From: Phlebotomus papatasi
Taxonomy: Eukaryota > Arthropoda > Insecta > Diptera > Psychodidae
DNA length: 64,000 nucleotides
NCBI RefSeq assembly: GCF_024763615.1
Contig: NC_077224.1
Location: forward strand, 15,593,078-15,657,077
Direction of reading: 5' to 3'
Under the pieces are notes generated by a model. That model was not told the origin of the DNA, made no database searches, and saw nothing but the letters and a program-made list of their open reading frames with translations. The stretch's first letter is position 1. Every line of letters begins with the position of its first letter. This document shows, piece by piece, positions 22,945 through 33,615 of this stretch. The position numbers and the translations under genes are program-made.

Positions 22945-23211
22945 GCCTCAGGCACACCTTTTAGATCGATAAAATTTCATGAAATCGAAATTTGCATCCC
23001 TTTCTTTCTCAGAAGATTTGCATAAGTATATTCCATTCTTTCGGACTCATAATTCAACTGAACTAAATTTAATTTAGTGCTACGTTCAAAAGAAGAAGAA
23101 GAGTGCAAAAGACTAGGATAGACATATACTAAACTTTTAAGAAAGAAAGGGATGTGAATTTTGATCTTATGAAATTTGAAATTTTCCTGATCTAAAAGGT
23201 GTGCCGGAGCC
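22945..23211. mobile_element. GGCACACCTTTTAGATC MITE, copy 1
   Basis: A 267-bp element with long inverted ends: left GGCACACCTTTTAGATCG..AAATTTCATGAAATC, right AAAGGTGTGCCGGAGCC. It has an internal AAGAAGAAGAAGAG tract. Two more copies lie at 26926-27558 and 27567-27780. Non-coding. Confidence 0.85.
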
Positions 23212-23437
23212 ATTAAGACCTACATTTTTCTACTGCAACATCTCCTACGAGAACGAACGGTGAGAAATATCGACTTTGAGTTTTTTTTCTATGGAATTTC
23301 CAATTGGTCCGAATCAGTTGAAATCGGTAATAAACAATTATAAATGGTAATAATCAGCTTTATTGATGTGAGAATATTTGTGAGAAAATCTCAAAATTCC
23401 AAAATAAACATGATTCCGAATTAGCCCATCTTAGCCT

Positions 23438-23592
23438 AAAAGTCTCTACGTCTACACATGCTCTACGGAGCAATTTTCGTCAAAAATTGCATTTTTGACA
23501 GAATTATAACATTCCCACCGATAGCATTGCAGACAATTTCCTCAAAAAAGCAATCTTTGACGAAAATTGCTCCCAATGTGTAAAAGCCTTAA
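23438..23592. mobile_element. CTACACATTGG-type MITE, copy 2
   Basis: The inverted ends include GGAGCAATTTTCGTCAAAAA on the left and CGAAAATTGCTCCCAATGTG on the right. Non-coding, about 150 bp. Confidence 0.75.
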
Positions 23593-23637
23593 GTTACGAC
23601 AATTGTTGATTCAACCGAAAATTTTTAAACATGAAAT

Positions 23638-23913
23638 CAGGGGCCTCTCAACATTTCATTTTTCCATGCGTTTTTGCATAGAGGCACTGAAGACTATTGG
23701 CAAGTTTTTTCCTAAAGAGAATTGACTTATCAGTCTGATATATTTCGAAATCCTGCATTAAAAGCTGTCTAAAAATACATATTTAATTATGCTCGCCGAA
23801 ATAATACAAGAACTACGAGCAAATTTGTTTAAGGCGCGGTGCAATATCTGCAAAATTTTTAGAAGAAAGAGTGAAAAATAGCTTCACTTTTTATTACGCT
23901 TGATGGGCCTCTG
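23638..23913. mobile_element. hAT-like CAGGGGCC MITE, copy 1
   Basis: A 276-bp element with ends CAGGGGCCTCTC and GGGCCTCTG. It is flanked by imperfect 8-bp repeats CATGAAAT (23630-23637) and CATGTAAT (23914-23921). It lies in the opposite orientation to the copies at 24679 and 31532. Confidence 0.88.
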
Positions 23914-23921
23914 CATGTAAT

Positions 23922-24678
23922 ATTACCTATTTTTCTTGCTTGATATCAAATGCGCTGAAGCTTTAATCCTTCGAAAATCTTTAATATACCAGAAGAAATT
24001 CTGGTGACCTTAACGAAGTTCGAATCCAGAACACTTTCAAAGAAGAGTGAGCGTATAGTTCGACTTAGCCTAGTACCTGCTCACTTATTACTTGTGGATA
24101 ATATACAGGCTTATTTTAATACTTTTCAATGATTTTCTCTATGATAATAAGAGAAAAAATAAGAAAAGTTATGATTTTTATCAAAATATTTCTAAAATTT
24201 AATACTTTGTTATTATTAATTTTAAAATTCACACATTCACGTTAAAATTGTTCTATCATTTTTTAAGAAATTTATTTCACTAAAAAATAACTTCCAGCAT
24301 GATTAAGAATGCTACAAAAAACGTAGAACGTAAAGATGTCTCTCACCAAAAATTGTGGCCATAATTGTGAAAGCTTCTGAGGAAAGTTCACACTTATGGC
24401 CACACCCAAAAATGTATAATATTATTTTTTAAAACGAGGCAATTATCTACCAGATTAAACCCCTAATAAAATTAAAATAAAATTATTATAAAAAAAACAT
24501 TTTTAAAAAGCATCAATCTCTTTTTCAAGAGAAACCAAAATTTAAGAAAGAACTTTAAACATTTTTAAACGAAACACGAAAACATTAATTTAAAAAAGCC
24601 ATGAAAATTTTTTGATAATTAGCTAAATTGTTAAAAATAAAAATTCAATTCAATTTTTAATGATTTCATAGGGATAAC
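23922..24678. other. AT-rich DNA between two inverted hAT-like MITEs
   Basis: About 760 bp of very AT-rich DNA. A small inverted word pair, TGTGGCCATAA near 24354 and TTATGGCCACA near 24393, is the only structure seen. No transposase-like frame. Confidence 0.4.
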
Positions 24679-24949
24679 CAGGGGTCCATCAAACCTAATA
24701 AAAAGTGAAGATGTTTTTCACTTTTCCTTGTAAAAATTTTGCAGATATTGCACCGCGACTTAAACAAATTTCCTCGTAGTTCTTGTATTATTTCGGCGAG
24801 CATTATGAAATATGTATTTTTCGATAGCTTTTAATGCACAATTTCGAAATATATCAGACTGATAAGTCAATTCTCTTTAGGAAAAAACTTTCTAATAGTC
24901 TTCAGTGCCTCTATGCAAAAACGTCGGAAAAATTAAATGTCGGCCCCTG
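24679..24949. mobile_element. hAT-like CAGGGGCC MITE, copy 2
   Basis: A 271-bp copy running from CAGGGGTCCATC to GTCGGCCCCTG. Its right end directly abuts the CACTGAGA MITE, and no matching 8-bp flank is present, so the border was probably altered. Confidence 0.85.
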
Positions 24950-25206
24950 CACTGAGAAAAAAACGAGGGTGCGATTAACATTTTTTACTCTCAAATTTAA
25001 CACTTTTTAGGTGTAAAAATATATCAACATTTTTTAATGTTAATTTTACACATTTTTAAGTGTAAAATTAACATGAAAAACGTAACTTTAACCCCTAATA
25101 CATATAAAAAGCATAATATTTACACCGATTTCGGATCAATAATGCAGGGTAAAATTAACATTTCCGGAATGTTATTTTAACTTTTTCGGATTTCTCTCAC
25201 TCAGTG
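24950..25206. mobile_element. CACTGAGA MITE, copy 3 (inverted)
   Basis: A reverse-oriented copy of the 9900-10153 family, with ends CACTGAGAAAA and CTCAGTG and TA only on the right. It sits flush against the preceding hAT-like element. Confidence 0.85.
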
Positions 25207-26277
25207 TAATACTCAAAGGTGTAAAATTAGAATTTTCTGTACTTTTCAGAAAAATGTACTATTTCTGACATCCGTAACGTTACCAATTTAATTAAAATAT
25301 ATTTCCTGTACTCAGCGTTATCAAACCAAAAATGCTTCGTATTTTGATTTGGAGAAATGAAATTTACCTCGTAATAATTCTGGTCAGAAGTGGCGTACCA
25401 AGAGATTTTGGTGCCCATGACGAGTATCTTGGCCAGCGCCCTTGATCCTCCCCAACGCCAAATATCTACTGAAATTTTTACAACTTATCCTTTACCCATG
25501 TATTGAATGTTCGTCTATCGATAGGATATGTTCACAGAATATATTTTTGAATTATGACGAAAAGGGGCAGCCCAATTTTCGCAATCTTGTTTTTTTTTAA
25601 TAGATATTTTGGAAAATGTGTCGAAAAATGTGTTTTTTTTAAAGATTTTCTCGAAGCTGTCTTACCGATTTCGTTTACGAATTTAAATTATTTGTCAGCA
25701 AACAGAATTTCTGGTTGCTGACAAAGAATTTAAATTGCTGAATTTGCGCTGAATTTGAATCAATTCCGTGGGAATTATTGAGAAGATCTTTGATTACTTT
25801 TTAAAATCTCCCACTATGGATATCTTATTTCTCTCTAATTCAATTAATTTTTCTCGTTTCTAAATTAAAATTGCCACTTTAATGTTTTGTTTTTCGTATA
25901 AATTCAGCGTTGGGGTTGCCATCTGAAATACGCATATTTTGATGATTGTTGTTAAATTGAAATAGTTCCGATTTACTTTTCTACAGCAATTTAATTCTCA
26001 ATTTTGGTGTTTCTAAACCTTTTTAATTTAGTGAAATTCGATCAGTTGAAATTTTACTTCTTACCCTTTTAAATAGATATCTTATATTGATTATTTCTAT
26101 CAAATAAAATTTGAAATTTGAATTTTAATTTCATTTTGAAAGAGATAATTGTATCTGATTTCAGTTTGAAAGGTAACGAAGATAAAATTTCAATCGATTG
26201 TATTTAACTAAATTGAAAAGGTGTAGTGAGAGCACCATCAATTCAAATTTTGATTTGGACTGAGAGCCAAATGACTA
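25207..26277. other. intergenic DNA; short GC-richer block
   Basis: Mostly AT-rich. A GC-richer segment at about 25370-25475 reads on the minus strand as an open stretch ending in GAG|GTAAAT, and contains AGTGGCGTACCAAGAG, which recalls a hAT-type terminus (CAGTGGCGTAC...). I cannot decide between a transposon relic and another origin. Confidence 0.3.
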
Positions 26278-26532
26278 CACTGAGAAAAATAAAGAGGTTG
26301 CGAATAACATTTTTTCCTCAGAAATTTAACACTTTTTAGGTGTAAAAGTATATCAACATTTTTTAATATTAATTTTACACCTTATTAAGGGTAAAATTAA
26401 CATGAAAAAGGGTACCTTTAACCCCTAATACACTTAAAAATGGTAATATTTACACCGATTTTGGATCAAAACTGCAGGGTAAAATAAACATTTCCGGAAT
26501 GTTATTTTAACTTTTTCGGATTTCTCTCATTG
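26278..26532. mobile_element. CACTGAGA MITE, copy 4 (inverted)
   Basis: A 255-bp reverse copy starting CACTGAGAAAAATAAAG after TA. The right end is degraded (CTCATTG). Confidence 0.85.
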
Positions 26533-27104
26533 ATTGAATCGTGAAGTTAGCGGTGTTCAGTTTTATTCAAATTTACATTTTTATCACGACTGTTTTTTCC
26601 AAAATAATTTAAACTTTATTCAAATGAAGCATATCTTATCTATTTAATTTATTTGCATCTTATAGACCTCTCGGAATATAAGATGAAGTTAATTTTTGAG
26701 CTATTTTTAGAATTATGAAAAAAGAAGTTCTTGTGAATATTTTTTTTTAGATAGAAAGAAATTCAAATCTAAGATAATTTTTCCAAGGGTGTTTTTCAGT
26801 CTTAGCAACTAATTCATCTAATAAAAAAATTAATCATTAACTCCTTATGAGACCTTTGTAATCCAAATTGAGATTCTACTTTTTTGTGATTTTTCCGGAT
26901 CCATACAAAATTTTTGAATGATAATGGCTTCAGCACACCTTTTAGTTCAGGAAAATTTCATGAAGTCGAAATTCGAATCCTTTTCGTTCATACACGCTTT
27001 ACGTATGTCTATCTCATTCTCTCGCACTCTTCTTCTTCTTTTAAACATAATTACAAATTCAATTTAGCTCAGTTGAATTTTGAGAGCGAAAGAATAAGAG
27101 ACAT

Positions 27105-27485
27105 AGGGTAAAGTTGGACATAGTGTTACAAGTTGGACAATTCGCCGGTACAAGTTGGACATGGATTTTTTTCTTGATAAATACAGTACAAAATTTGGTT
27201 TTAAGCACAGGGAACCAAATTATAATGCCCAGTGCACAATAACTTTAGTTCGTAAACATGTTTTCAAAATTTTCTTTAGGAATGAGGGAGATGGCTAGAT
27301 CTAGATCTCACTCACTCTCATTAAAATGTCAAAAACATGTTTACTAAACAAAAGTTATTGTGCGTTGGGCATAAAACTAAAGCATTAAAAATATACAAAT
27401 AAAAATGAAGTACTAAATTTATTAAGAAAAAAAAGCCCTGTCCAAATTGTACCATTGCATTGTCCAACTTATACCACTTTACCCT
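27105..27485. mobile_element. GGGTAAAG element, copy 2 (nested, itself invaded)
   Basis: An inverted copy of 15029-15241, with TAGGGTAAAGTTGGAC at the left and CCACTTTACCCTA at the right, enlarged by 147 bp. It lies within the GGCACACC MITE. Confidence 0.88.
27225..27371. mobile_element. TGCCCA-type 147-bp MITE, copy 2 (innermost)
   Basis: The inverted ends are ATGCCCAGTGCACAATAAC and TTATTGTGCGTTGGGC. Comparison with the uninterrupted host at 15029-15241 gives a rebuilt target ...AATTATAAAAC... with ATA (or TA) duplicated. Confidence 0.9.
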
Positions 27486-27566
27486 ATGTAAGACAATTGA
27501 GAAAGAAAGAAATGTCAATTTTGATTGTATGAATGATCTAAAAGGTGTGCCGGAAGCTCAGTGACT

Positions 27567-27780
27567 CAGACTCATCTTTTAGATCAGGAAAATTTTATGA
27601 AATCAAAATTCACATCCCTTTTCTTTCCAAACGTTTTGTGTCTATCTATCCCATTCTTTAGTACTCTTCATCTTCTTCTTTTAAACATCATAAGAAATTC
27701 AATTTAGTTCAATCGAATTTAAGGTTTGAAAAAATCGAATAGAACCGAACATTTTTCCGATCTAAAGGTGTGCCGGAGCC
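27567..27780. mobile_element. GGCACACC MITE, copy 3
   Basis: A 214-bp copy directly beside copy 2, with a degraded left end (CTCATCTTTTAGATCAGG) and an intact right end (AGGTGTGCCGGAGCC). Confidence 0.8.
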
Positions 27781-29343
27781 AATTATTATTAAGATCTTTT
27801 GGATCAGTATGATTTCTTTCTTAACGTAAGCTTTCTTTTAAAAAAAACTTGAATGAAATTAGTTTGCTGAACATGTTACGGTTCGAAAAGAGTTAACTTG
27901 AATTTTGATTATCTCAAAATTAAATTACCAAAAGCTATCTCATCATTCCCTAATTGATTTTTTATCAGAAATTTTGTTCTATTACTCCCACGCTTTATCG
28001 CAGTTAATTTTTGAGCGGTTTATCTATCGGATTAACAAGATCCAAATTCGTATACGACTTTTAAGTAATAAATTTGCGTTTTATGTGAATTTTCCAGCCA
28101 GATTCTCATTCTTTTAAATTAAACAGCTAAATTTGCTAATTGTTTGTGCTGAGTCAGTTTGTCCAGGAGCTTCTAAAATTAGGATTGGGAAAATCCCGGA
28201 GTGTCATAGGGGTACCCAAGGGAGTTCAACAGTTAAATTTTACAACCCCTCAGGTACAAGTTCAGTCCTTAAAATTCTTCTGATTTTGTGCCGAAAAGGA
28301 CCATCCCAAGAATATTTAAATGCGAAAATTGTATTGTTTCCAAACAGATAATCCTATTTTGGGTCATTGTCCTTGGAAATTTTTGCATGTAGTTGCAACA
28401 AATTCAAATCCCAACTAATTTGATGGGCCATTTTTGCACAAAAATTCTTCAGGTAAAAAGGTCCAGAGAAAAAGAGAAAATTCTTGCCTAAGAAACTTTT
28501 GGGCAAAATATCAATATTTAAGGATTGGTGAAAGCAGCAAAACTTTAGATTTAATTTTAAGCATGTCAGAGAGTATTCGCATTTAATTGATCACATCAAT
28601 TTGATGGTAAAGTTATTGGCTTTTGAGTGGGAAGAATATAAATGCAAAACCCGGTATGATACTTATAGAAAGGTGCCTCATGGTGTGTTTTTGTGCATGA
28701 AATTTCCTTCTAAATTTATGACTACAAGACTCGAGCCTTGAAGGCACCCATTGGAAATACAAACAAATAAAACCACTATGCAGAGATTTTTCCCAACAAC
28801 AAACCTCAAATCATTACGAGGAGATTATTTATTTACTCACAGTTAGAGAGAGAGACAATTTTCAAGCATGAAAGGGGGTTTATTGGATGGTTAGAAAATG
28901 ACTTTAGTTTAAATATATTTATTTGTGTTGAGAGTTTAGAAGGTATATTTGCCCAGGGATATAATTGCAATTATTTGCCATGTATTTTTCTTCTTTTTTT
29001 TTGTACTTTTTTCTAAACTTACAATCAACCTGTGCTGCACCTCAACAAATCGCCAAATAAAATTAAATGATTTGCTATATAATAAAATTAATCTGCTCGT
29101 AATTCACAATCATAAAAACTTTTATTACGTGCGTTTCATTTTGAACTAATTTCGGAATGAAATCAACTGGATTAAATGTAATTGTCTGAGAAATTTTGCT
29201 AAATTGATCATAACTTGAATGGGTAAAATATTTTTTTTCTCGAAAATTTTAGCAATAAAGTTCTGATTTGAAATAACATTGAGGGACAAGTGGATCATAA
29301 ATCCATGAGAATATTTTCCCATAATTCTAAAATTATTTAAATA
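27781..29343. other. intergenic DNA, nothing recognised
   Basis: Unique, moderately AT-rich DNA. The stretch at about 28140-28370 is slightly GC-richer and open on the plus strand for 72 codons, but shows no domain or splice context that I trust. Confidence 0.35.
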
Positions 29344-29561
29344 GGGGAAGCGTACTACCTTCGGACTACTCAAGCTTCGAACAATTCAATTTTTTCAATG
29401 TGTTTTAAATGAATTTGCCCCATTATAATTATTATATTTTAATAGCTCGTCCAATGCCCCAAATTTCCAAAAACAAACTAGGGCTGAAATCCATAAGAAA
29501 CCTGGAAAAAAATTGAGTTAAGCGAAACTGATAACTCGTCTGATGATAGCACACTTTCCCC
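29344..29561. mobile_element. GGGGAA-ended MITE-like element
   Basis: About 218 bp with inverted ends TAGGGGAAGCGTACTACCTTC and, from the right, TAGGGGAAAGTGTGCTATC. TA lies at both borders. It has a central CTTCGAACA word shared with the element at 35952. Confidence 0.6.
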
Positions 29562-29810
29562 TATTTTTCTCTTTGTACGAATATTAATTGTAGGGAATGA
29601 TAATTTTTTAAGGAAGCAGAAATACCTGACTAGTTCTGAACGTTAATACAAATCTCTAAAATCTGAGTCATTGATTGGCAAATAAGATTTTGTTATATCG
29701 TCGCTTCAATCAACAACTGTTGTACCTGCGTAATGGTAGGGGAAAGTACTCTCCCTTCAAACGTTTATATCCTCGAATAATGTGAATTTTATTTTTTCTA
29801 ATGGTGTCTA

Positions 29811-30314
29811 CACTGAGAGAAATCCGAAAAAGTTAAAATGACATTCCGGAAATGTTAATTTTGCTCTGCAGTATTGATCCGAAATAGGTGTAAATATTTC
29901 TAGGTATATTAGCTCTTTCCGGACCGCAGCATATGCTGCAAGCCAATTTCACCATTTTTTAATGAAAAATATCTAAGCTCAGGAATTAATTGAGGTCCTA
30001 CAAAAAAATATCTTACATTTGGACATCCTTATAGTTTGTAATCCTCCTCAAGAATAAGTTTTTTAACAGTTCTGAATATTTAAAAAAAAAAAAAACATTG
30101 TTTTTCACAGAACATTCATATTCTGCTTTGGATACTCAGAGTCCCAAAAAAGACGAAAGAGTTAGAGGTTAAAGTTACCTTTTTCCATGTTAATTTTACC
30201 ATTAAAAAGGTGTAACATTAACATTAAAAAATGTTGATATATTTTTACGCCTAAAAAGTGTTAAATTTATGAGGAAAACAAAAGTTAATCGCACCCCCGT
30301 TTTTTTTCTCAGTG
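29811..30314. mobile_element. CACTGAGA MITE, copy 5, with a 249-bp insertion
   Basis: The ends are CACTGAGAGAAATCCG and TTTCTCAGTG, with TA at both sides. The family's usual length of about 254 bp is doubled by an insertion at 29913-30161. Confidence 0.85.
29913..30161. mobile_element. 249-bp insertion with CTCTTTC ends and TTAG duplication
   Basis: It starts CTCTTTCCGGACCGCAGC and ends GACGAAAGAG, short inverted ends of about 7-8 bp, and is flanked by TTAG at 29909-29912 and 30162-30165. The uninterrupted family copies show TTAG once. It contains the palindrome GCAGCATATGCTGC. No other copy was seen in the window. Confidence 0.75.
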
Positions 30315-30840
30315 TAAACACTAGAAGCCATTTTCTTCAAAAATTTCCTTTTTAAAAAAACTGACGTTTCTGCCTACAAGGAAAGGGGAAATTTTCTCTA
30401 AAAAGGCATTTTTAAAAAAAATTGCTCCTAGTGTGTAGAAGCCATAAGAGAGTTAAGGTGTCTCCACATTGGAGCTGATTTCATCAAAAATTACTTCATC
30501 AATTCTTGAAAGAAAAATTCGTATTTTTGAAGAAAATGCGTCCACATTGGATTTATTTTCAAGAATCCTGTCAAAAATGAATTTGACGAATTTTGTTTCA
30601 ATGTGTTTTAAGGTGTATTTTCTGTATAAGGGTAATTTCTTTCAAAAAGTTTTGATGGAAATCACTGGAAATAACCTTGAATTGGATATGATTTTTAAAA
30701 GAAATTGCTTACATATTAGACAAATTTTCTCTAAAACCCATCTTTTTGTCAAAAATTCATACCAATAGGCAAATTTTTTGATGCACACTTCTTGAAGCTC
30801 ATTTTTGACAGAAATTTCTCATAATGTGTAGATACCTTTA
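30315..30840. mobile_element. CTACACATTGG-type MITEs, copies 3 and 4
   Basis: Two adjacent degenerate copies (about 30315-30450 and 30455-30840). Both end in words like AAATTGCTCCTAGTGTGTAG and ATTTCTCATAATGTGTAG, and the second begins TTAAGGTGTCTCCACATTGG. The 99-codon frame at 30469-30768 lies inside this repeat and is not a gene. Confidence 0.65.
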
Positions 30841-31531
30841 CAGATAGTTATCACATATTTATCAATAAAATTTATAATAAGCTAACTAATATTTAATAGA
30901 AATGTGTAAGTCTCTTAGGAAAAATAAAAGAAAATTCACATTATTCGAAGGCATGAATTTTCGAAGGGAGAGTATTTTCTTCCCTACTTTTTGCAAAATG
31001 TATTTAAATTTTAGTTTTTTTATGCTTTTTCTTGCTCTAGTTAACATATTAATTCATATTTTCGCATTGGGGGTTTACTTTTTATTAAAAAAAAACAATA
31101 TTGTAGTGAATATATGATTATATTCAGTTAGAACAGTTTTTGATGCAAGCAAGCGATGCAATGCCACATGTGCAGAAAATTATTAACCTTAATTTTGTTA
31201 CAAAACGCTTCTTATTGATATTGCAGTTCAAGAAAAAATCATATTAATTTAAATTTAGTGATCAATTAATAAGATGTAATTAATCAAATAACAGTACGTT
31301 TCTAAAATGAGTAAAATAGTTTAAAACAAGTTTTTTTTTCTCAGATTGAAGGACACAATAAACAACAATAAATGTTATATGAAATTTTATTATGCTTGAA
31401 AATATCACGAAAAGAAATCTTTGAAAATATCTTCCTGTCCTTAAATGTATGATTTGCTGTTTTTTGTAAATGCCAACTGTGAAAAATATTAACAAATTTG
31501 GTTTAAGCAATTTAAACAATTTTCTTAGCAG
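30841..31531. other. AT-rich intergenic DNA, nothing recognised
   Basis: Short open frames occur on both strands because of the high T content. None shows a domain. Confidence 0.4.
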
Positions 31532-31807
31532 CAGGGGCCCATCAATCCTAATAAAAAGTGAAGCTATTTTTCAATTTTCCTTGTAAAAATTTTGCAGCTA
31601 TTTCACTGCGACTTAAACAAACTTCCTCGTAGTTTTTGTATAATTTTGGCGACCATTATGAAATATATATTTTTAGATAGCTTTTAATGAACGATTTCGA
31701 AATATATTAGACTGATAAGTAAATTCTTCTTAGGAAAACACTTGCCAATAGTCTTCAGTGCCTCTTTGCAAAAACGTATGGAAAAATGAAATGTCGAGAG
31801 GCCCCTG
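31532..31807. mobile_element. hAT-like CAGGGGCC MITE, copy 3
   Basis: A 276-bp copy from CAGGGGCCCATC to GAGAGGCCCCTG, flanked by CTTAGCAG (31524-31531) and CTTAGCAC (31808-31815), an 8-bp duplication with one change. Confidence 0.9.
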
Positions 31808-31815
31808 CTTAGCAC

Positions 31816-32607
31816 CAAAAACTATAAAATAATTTTAAAAAAATTGAAAAAAAAACGATAAACTAACTTCTCCATACTTCTTATTATAACGCTTAAAGAA
31901 AAACAAAATAAATTGTTTCCTCTGATTTTTGTGATTTTAAAAGACTACATTTCAATGATAACTCATTCTGAGTGCATTAAAATCTCAAAATCACCAAAAA
32001 GTGAGTTGGCCCCTTGTAATTTCCAAGGAGCGATTTGTAGCATATAATTGTCTAGAAATTTTTTATATTAGCATGATTTTTTTCTGTTTTTGAAAACTCG
32101 TATGATCGATTTTTATAAAGCGTTTTTAACTCTTAGTTGAATGTACAATGTTTCTAAGAAAATACACACAGCTTATTAATTTTGGCAACAATACGTACTT
32201 TCATGCTTAATAAATTTCTGGATAATGCACTTAATATACCTTAATGATTTCATTTTATATAAAAAATTAATAAATATTAAAATTATAATTCGTATTACAA
32301 TAATTCAATAAAATAAAAATCCTGCCGTAATATTTGCCGGATTTTGTGGAACTTCTTTATAAGTTTATAAGTTCTTCTTTATAAGTTTTCTTAGTTTAAC
32401 AGAGTTTCGATATCTTTGATTATTAATAACAATAACAAAACCTGTCTGATGGTCTTTTAAGGATATACTTTTACATTTTTTTTACAAAAATTTTTATCTC
32501 TAGATCTTATTATCGAATTTTCATTATTTCATGCTTAAAAACATTTAATTTCATCCTTTACAATTTTCCTGAATATGTCAAAGTCCTACGATGATAAATG
32601 ACTAAAG
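31816..32607. other. AT-rich intergenic DNA, nothing recognised
   Basis: A locally repeated word (CTTTATAAGTTT) near 32347-32385 is the only structure seen. Confidence 0.4.
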
Positions 32608-32811
32608 CGGTCTTCAGACTAGAGGTTTAGCCCAGTTCCCGAAGGTCTCCAAATCCAATATAGCGAGCAATTTTATTGCTTCTTGAAAGCCTAGTAGGTT
32701 AATTATCTTTAATAATCCAATTCTAAGTTAAATCTTTCCAAAAAATCGTGATTGATAAGTAATTAGAGCAGTTAAGCCATATAGTTAAGTCTTAGGTCTG
32801 AAGCCCGTATA
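32608..32811. mobile_element. CAGACTAGAGG-type MITE, uninterrupted copy
   Basis: About 204 bp with inverted ends: CGGTCTTCAGACTAGAGG on the left, and CTTAGGTCTGAAGCCCG on the right. It is the reference for the interrupted copies at 12379-13035 and 13535-13856. Confidence 0.75.
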
Positions 32812-32989
32812 ACGATAACAGGTAAACCTGGGTTAGCCTATCACCTCCTTTTTTCTTGTACCACTTTAACCTATATGGGTCTAAGTTTTTCTAGCTTTTC
32901 CTGGTTTTATTTATTTTTTATATCTGTCTTCATTTATATTTTATTTTAATTTAAGTTGAGGATTACGTTACTGGCAATCGTGTCGGCAT

Positions 32990-33615
32990 TTTACTAAGAA
33001 TTTAGTTTAATTTAACTAAGCAGCGAATAATTTAGCACAAACATGTACTAAAATGATAAGATCGTAGGTATTTTTTTTTATTAAAGAAAATAAAGCCAAG
33101 AGACTTTGTCGTTTCGCTCGTGAACATTATTATAGTGTTCTTCATATTGATATTTGAGTTACAGATTACATTTTTGGCTGTAGTAGGGTCGGAGGAACGT
33201 CTGTTCGACAGGGAACCCCTATTGACACTTTTGTCAAAATGTTGAAAATTATTTAATGTATCTAGTAAAATATAAGTAATATATCGTTTTTTCTGTAATA
33301 TTCCTTTCATTATAAACAAAAATGTTCAAATTTCATATCCCAAATAGTACAGAGTAGGGTGTCAATAGGTGCTGTGCTGACACGAGTTCTTAAAGTGTCA
33401 ATAGACGTTCCTTTCACCCTATCTGCTTTTTGATATTTTTTTAGGATATGATTTTTTTTCACTTATATCATTTTATTTTCCAAAGTTACATTAGCATTGT
33501 GATCATATTCTTGAGCTTTGTTTGAGCATGTTTTGGCTATTTTTATTAAAAAAAAATTATCAACGATTTTATGATTTTAGTACATGTTTGTTCTAAATTC
33601 TTAATTCCGGCCTTG
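32990..33615. mobile_element. foldback element with 80-90 bp arms
   Basis: The arm at about 32998-33085 (AACAAACATGTACTAAAAT core) is matched inverted by 33530-33612. Inside lies a second inverted pair around ATTGACACTTTTG and GTGTCAATAGACGTTCC. The minus-strand frame 33032-33319 lies in the arm and is not a gene. Confidence 0.7.

Larger units (their letters stand above)
26926..27558. mobile_element. GGCACACC MITE, copy 2, host of a two-level nest
   Basis: The host ends are at 26926 (GGCTTCAGCACACC) and 27558 (AAAGGTGTGCCGGAAGC). It is interrupted at 27105-27485 by a GGGTAAAG element, which is itself interrupted at 27225-27371. The small frame at 26914-27111 is part of this repeat. Confidence 0.88.

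Noticed and set aside
25370..25475. Short GC-richer minus-strand exon candidate (ALAKILVMGTKISWYATSDQNYYE)
   Set aside because: It is too short to place, and it contains a hAT-terminus-like AGTGGCGTACC word; left as an undecided relic rather than an exon.
30469..30768. A 99-codon plus-strand frame
   Set aside because: It lies within a degenerate inverted-repeat MITE and has only AT-driven composition.
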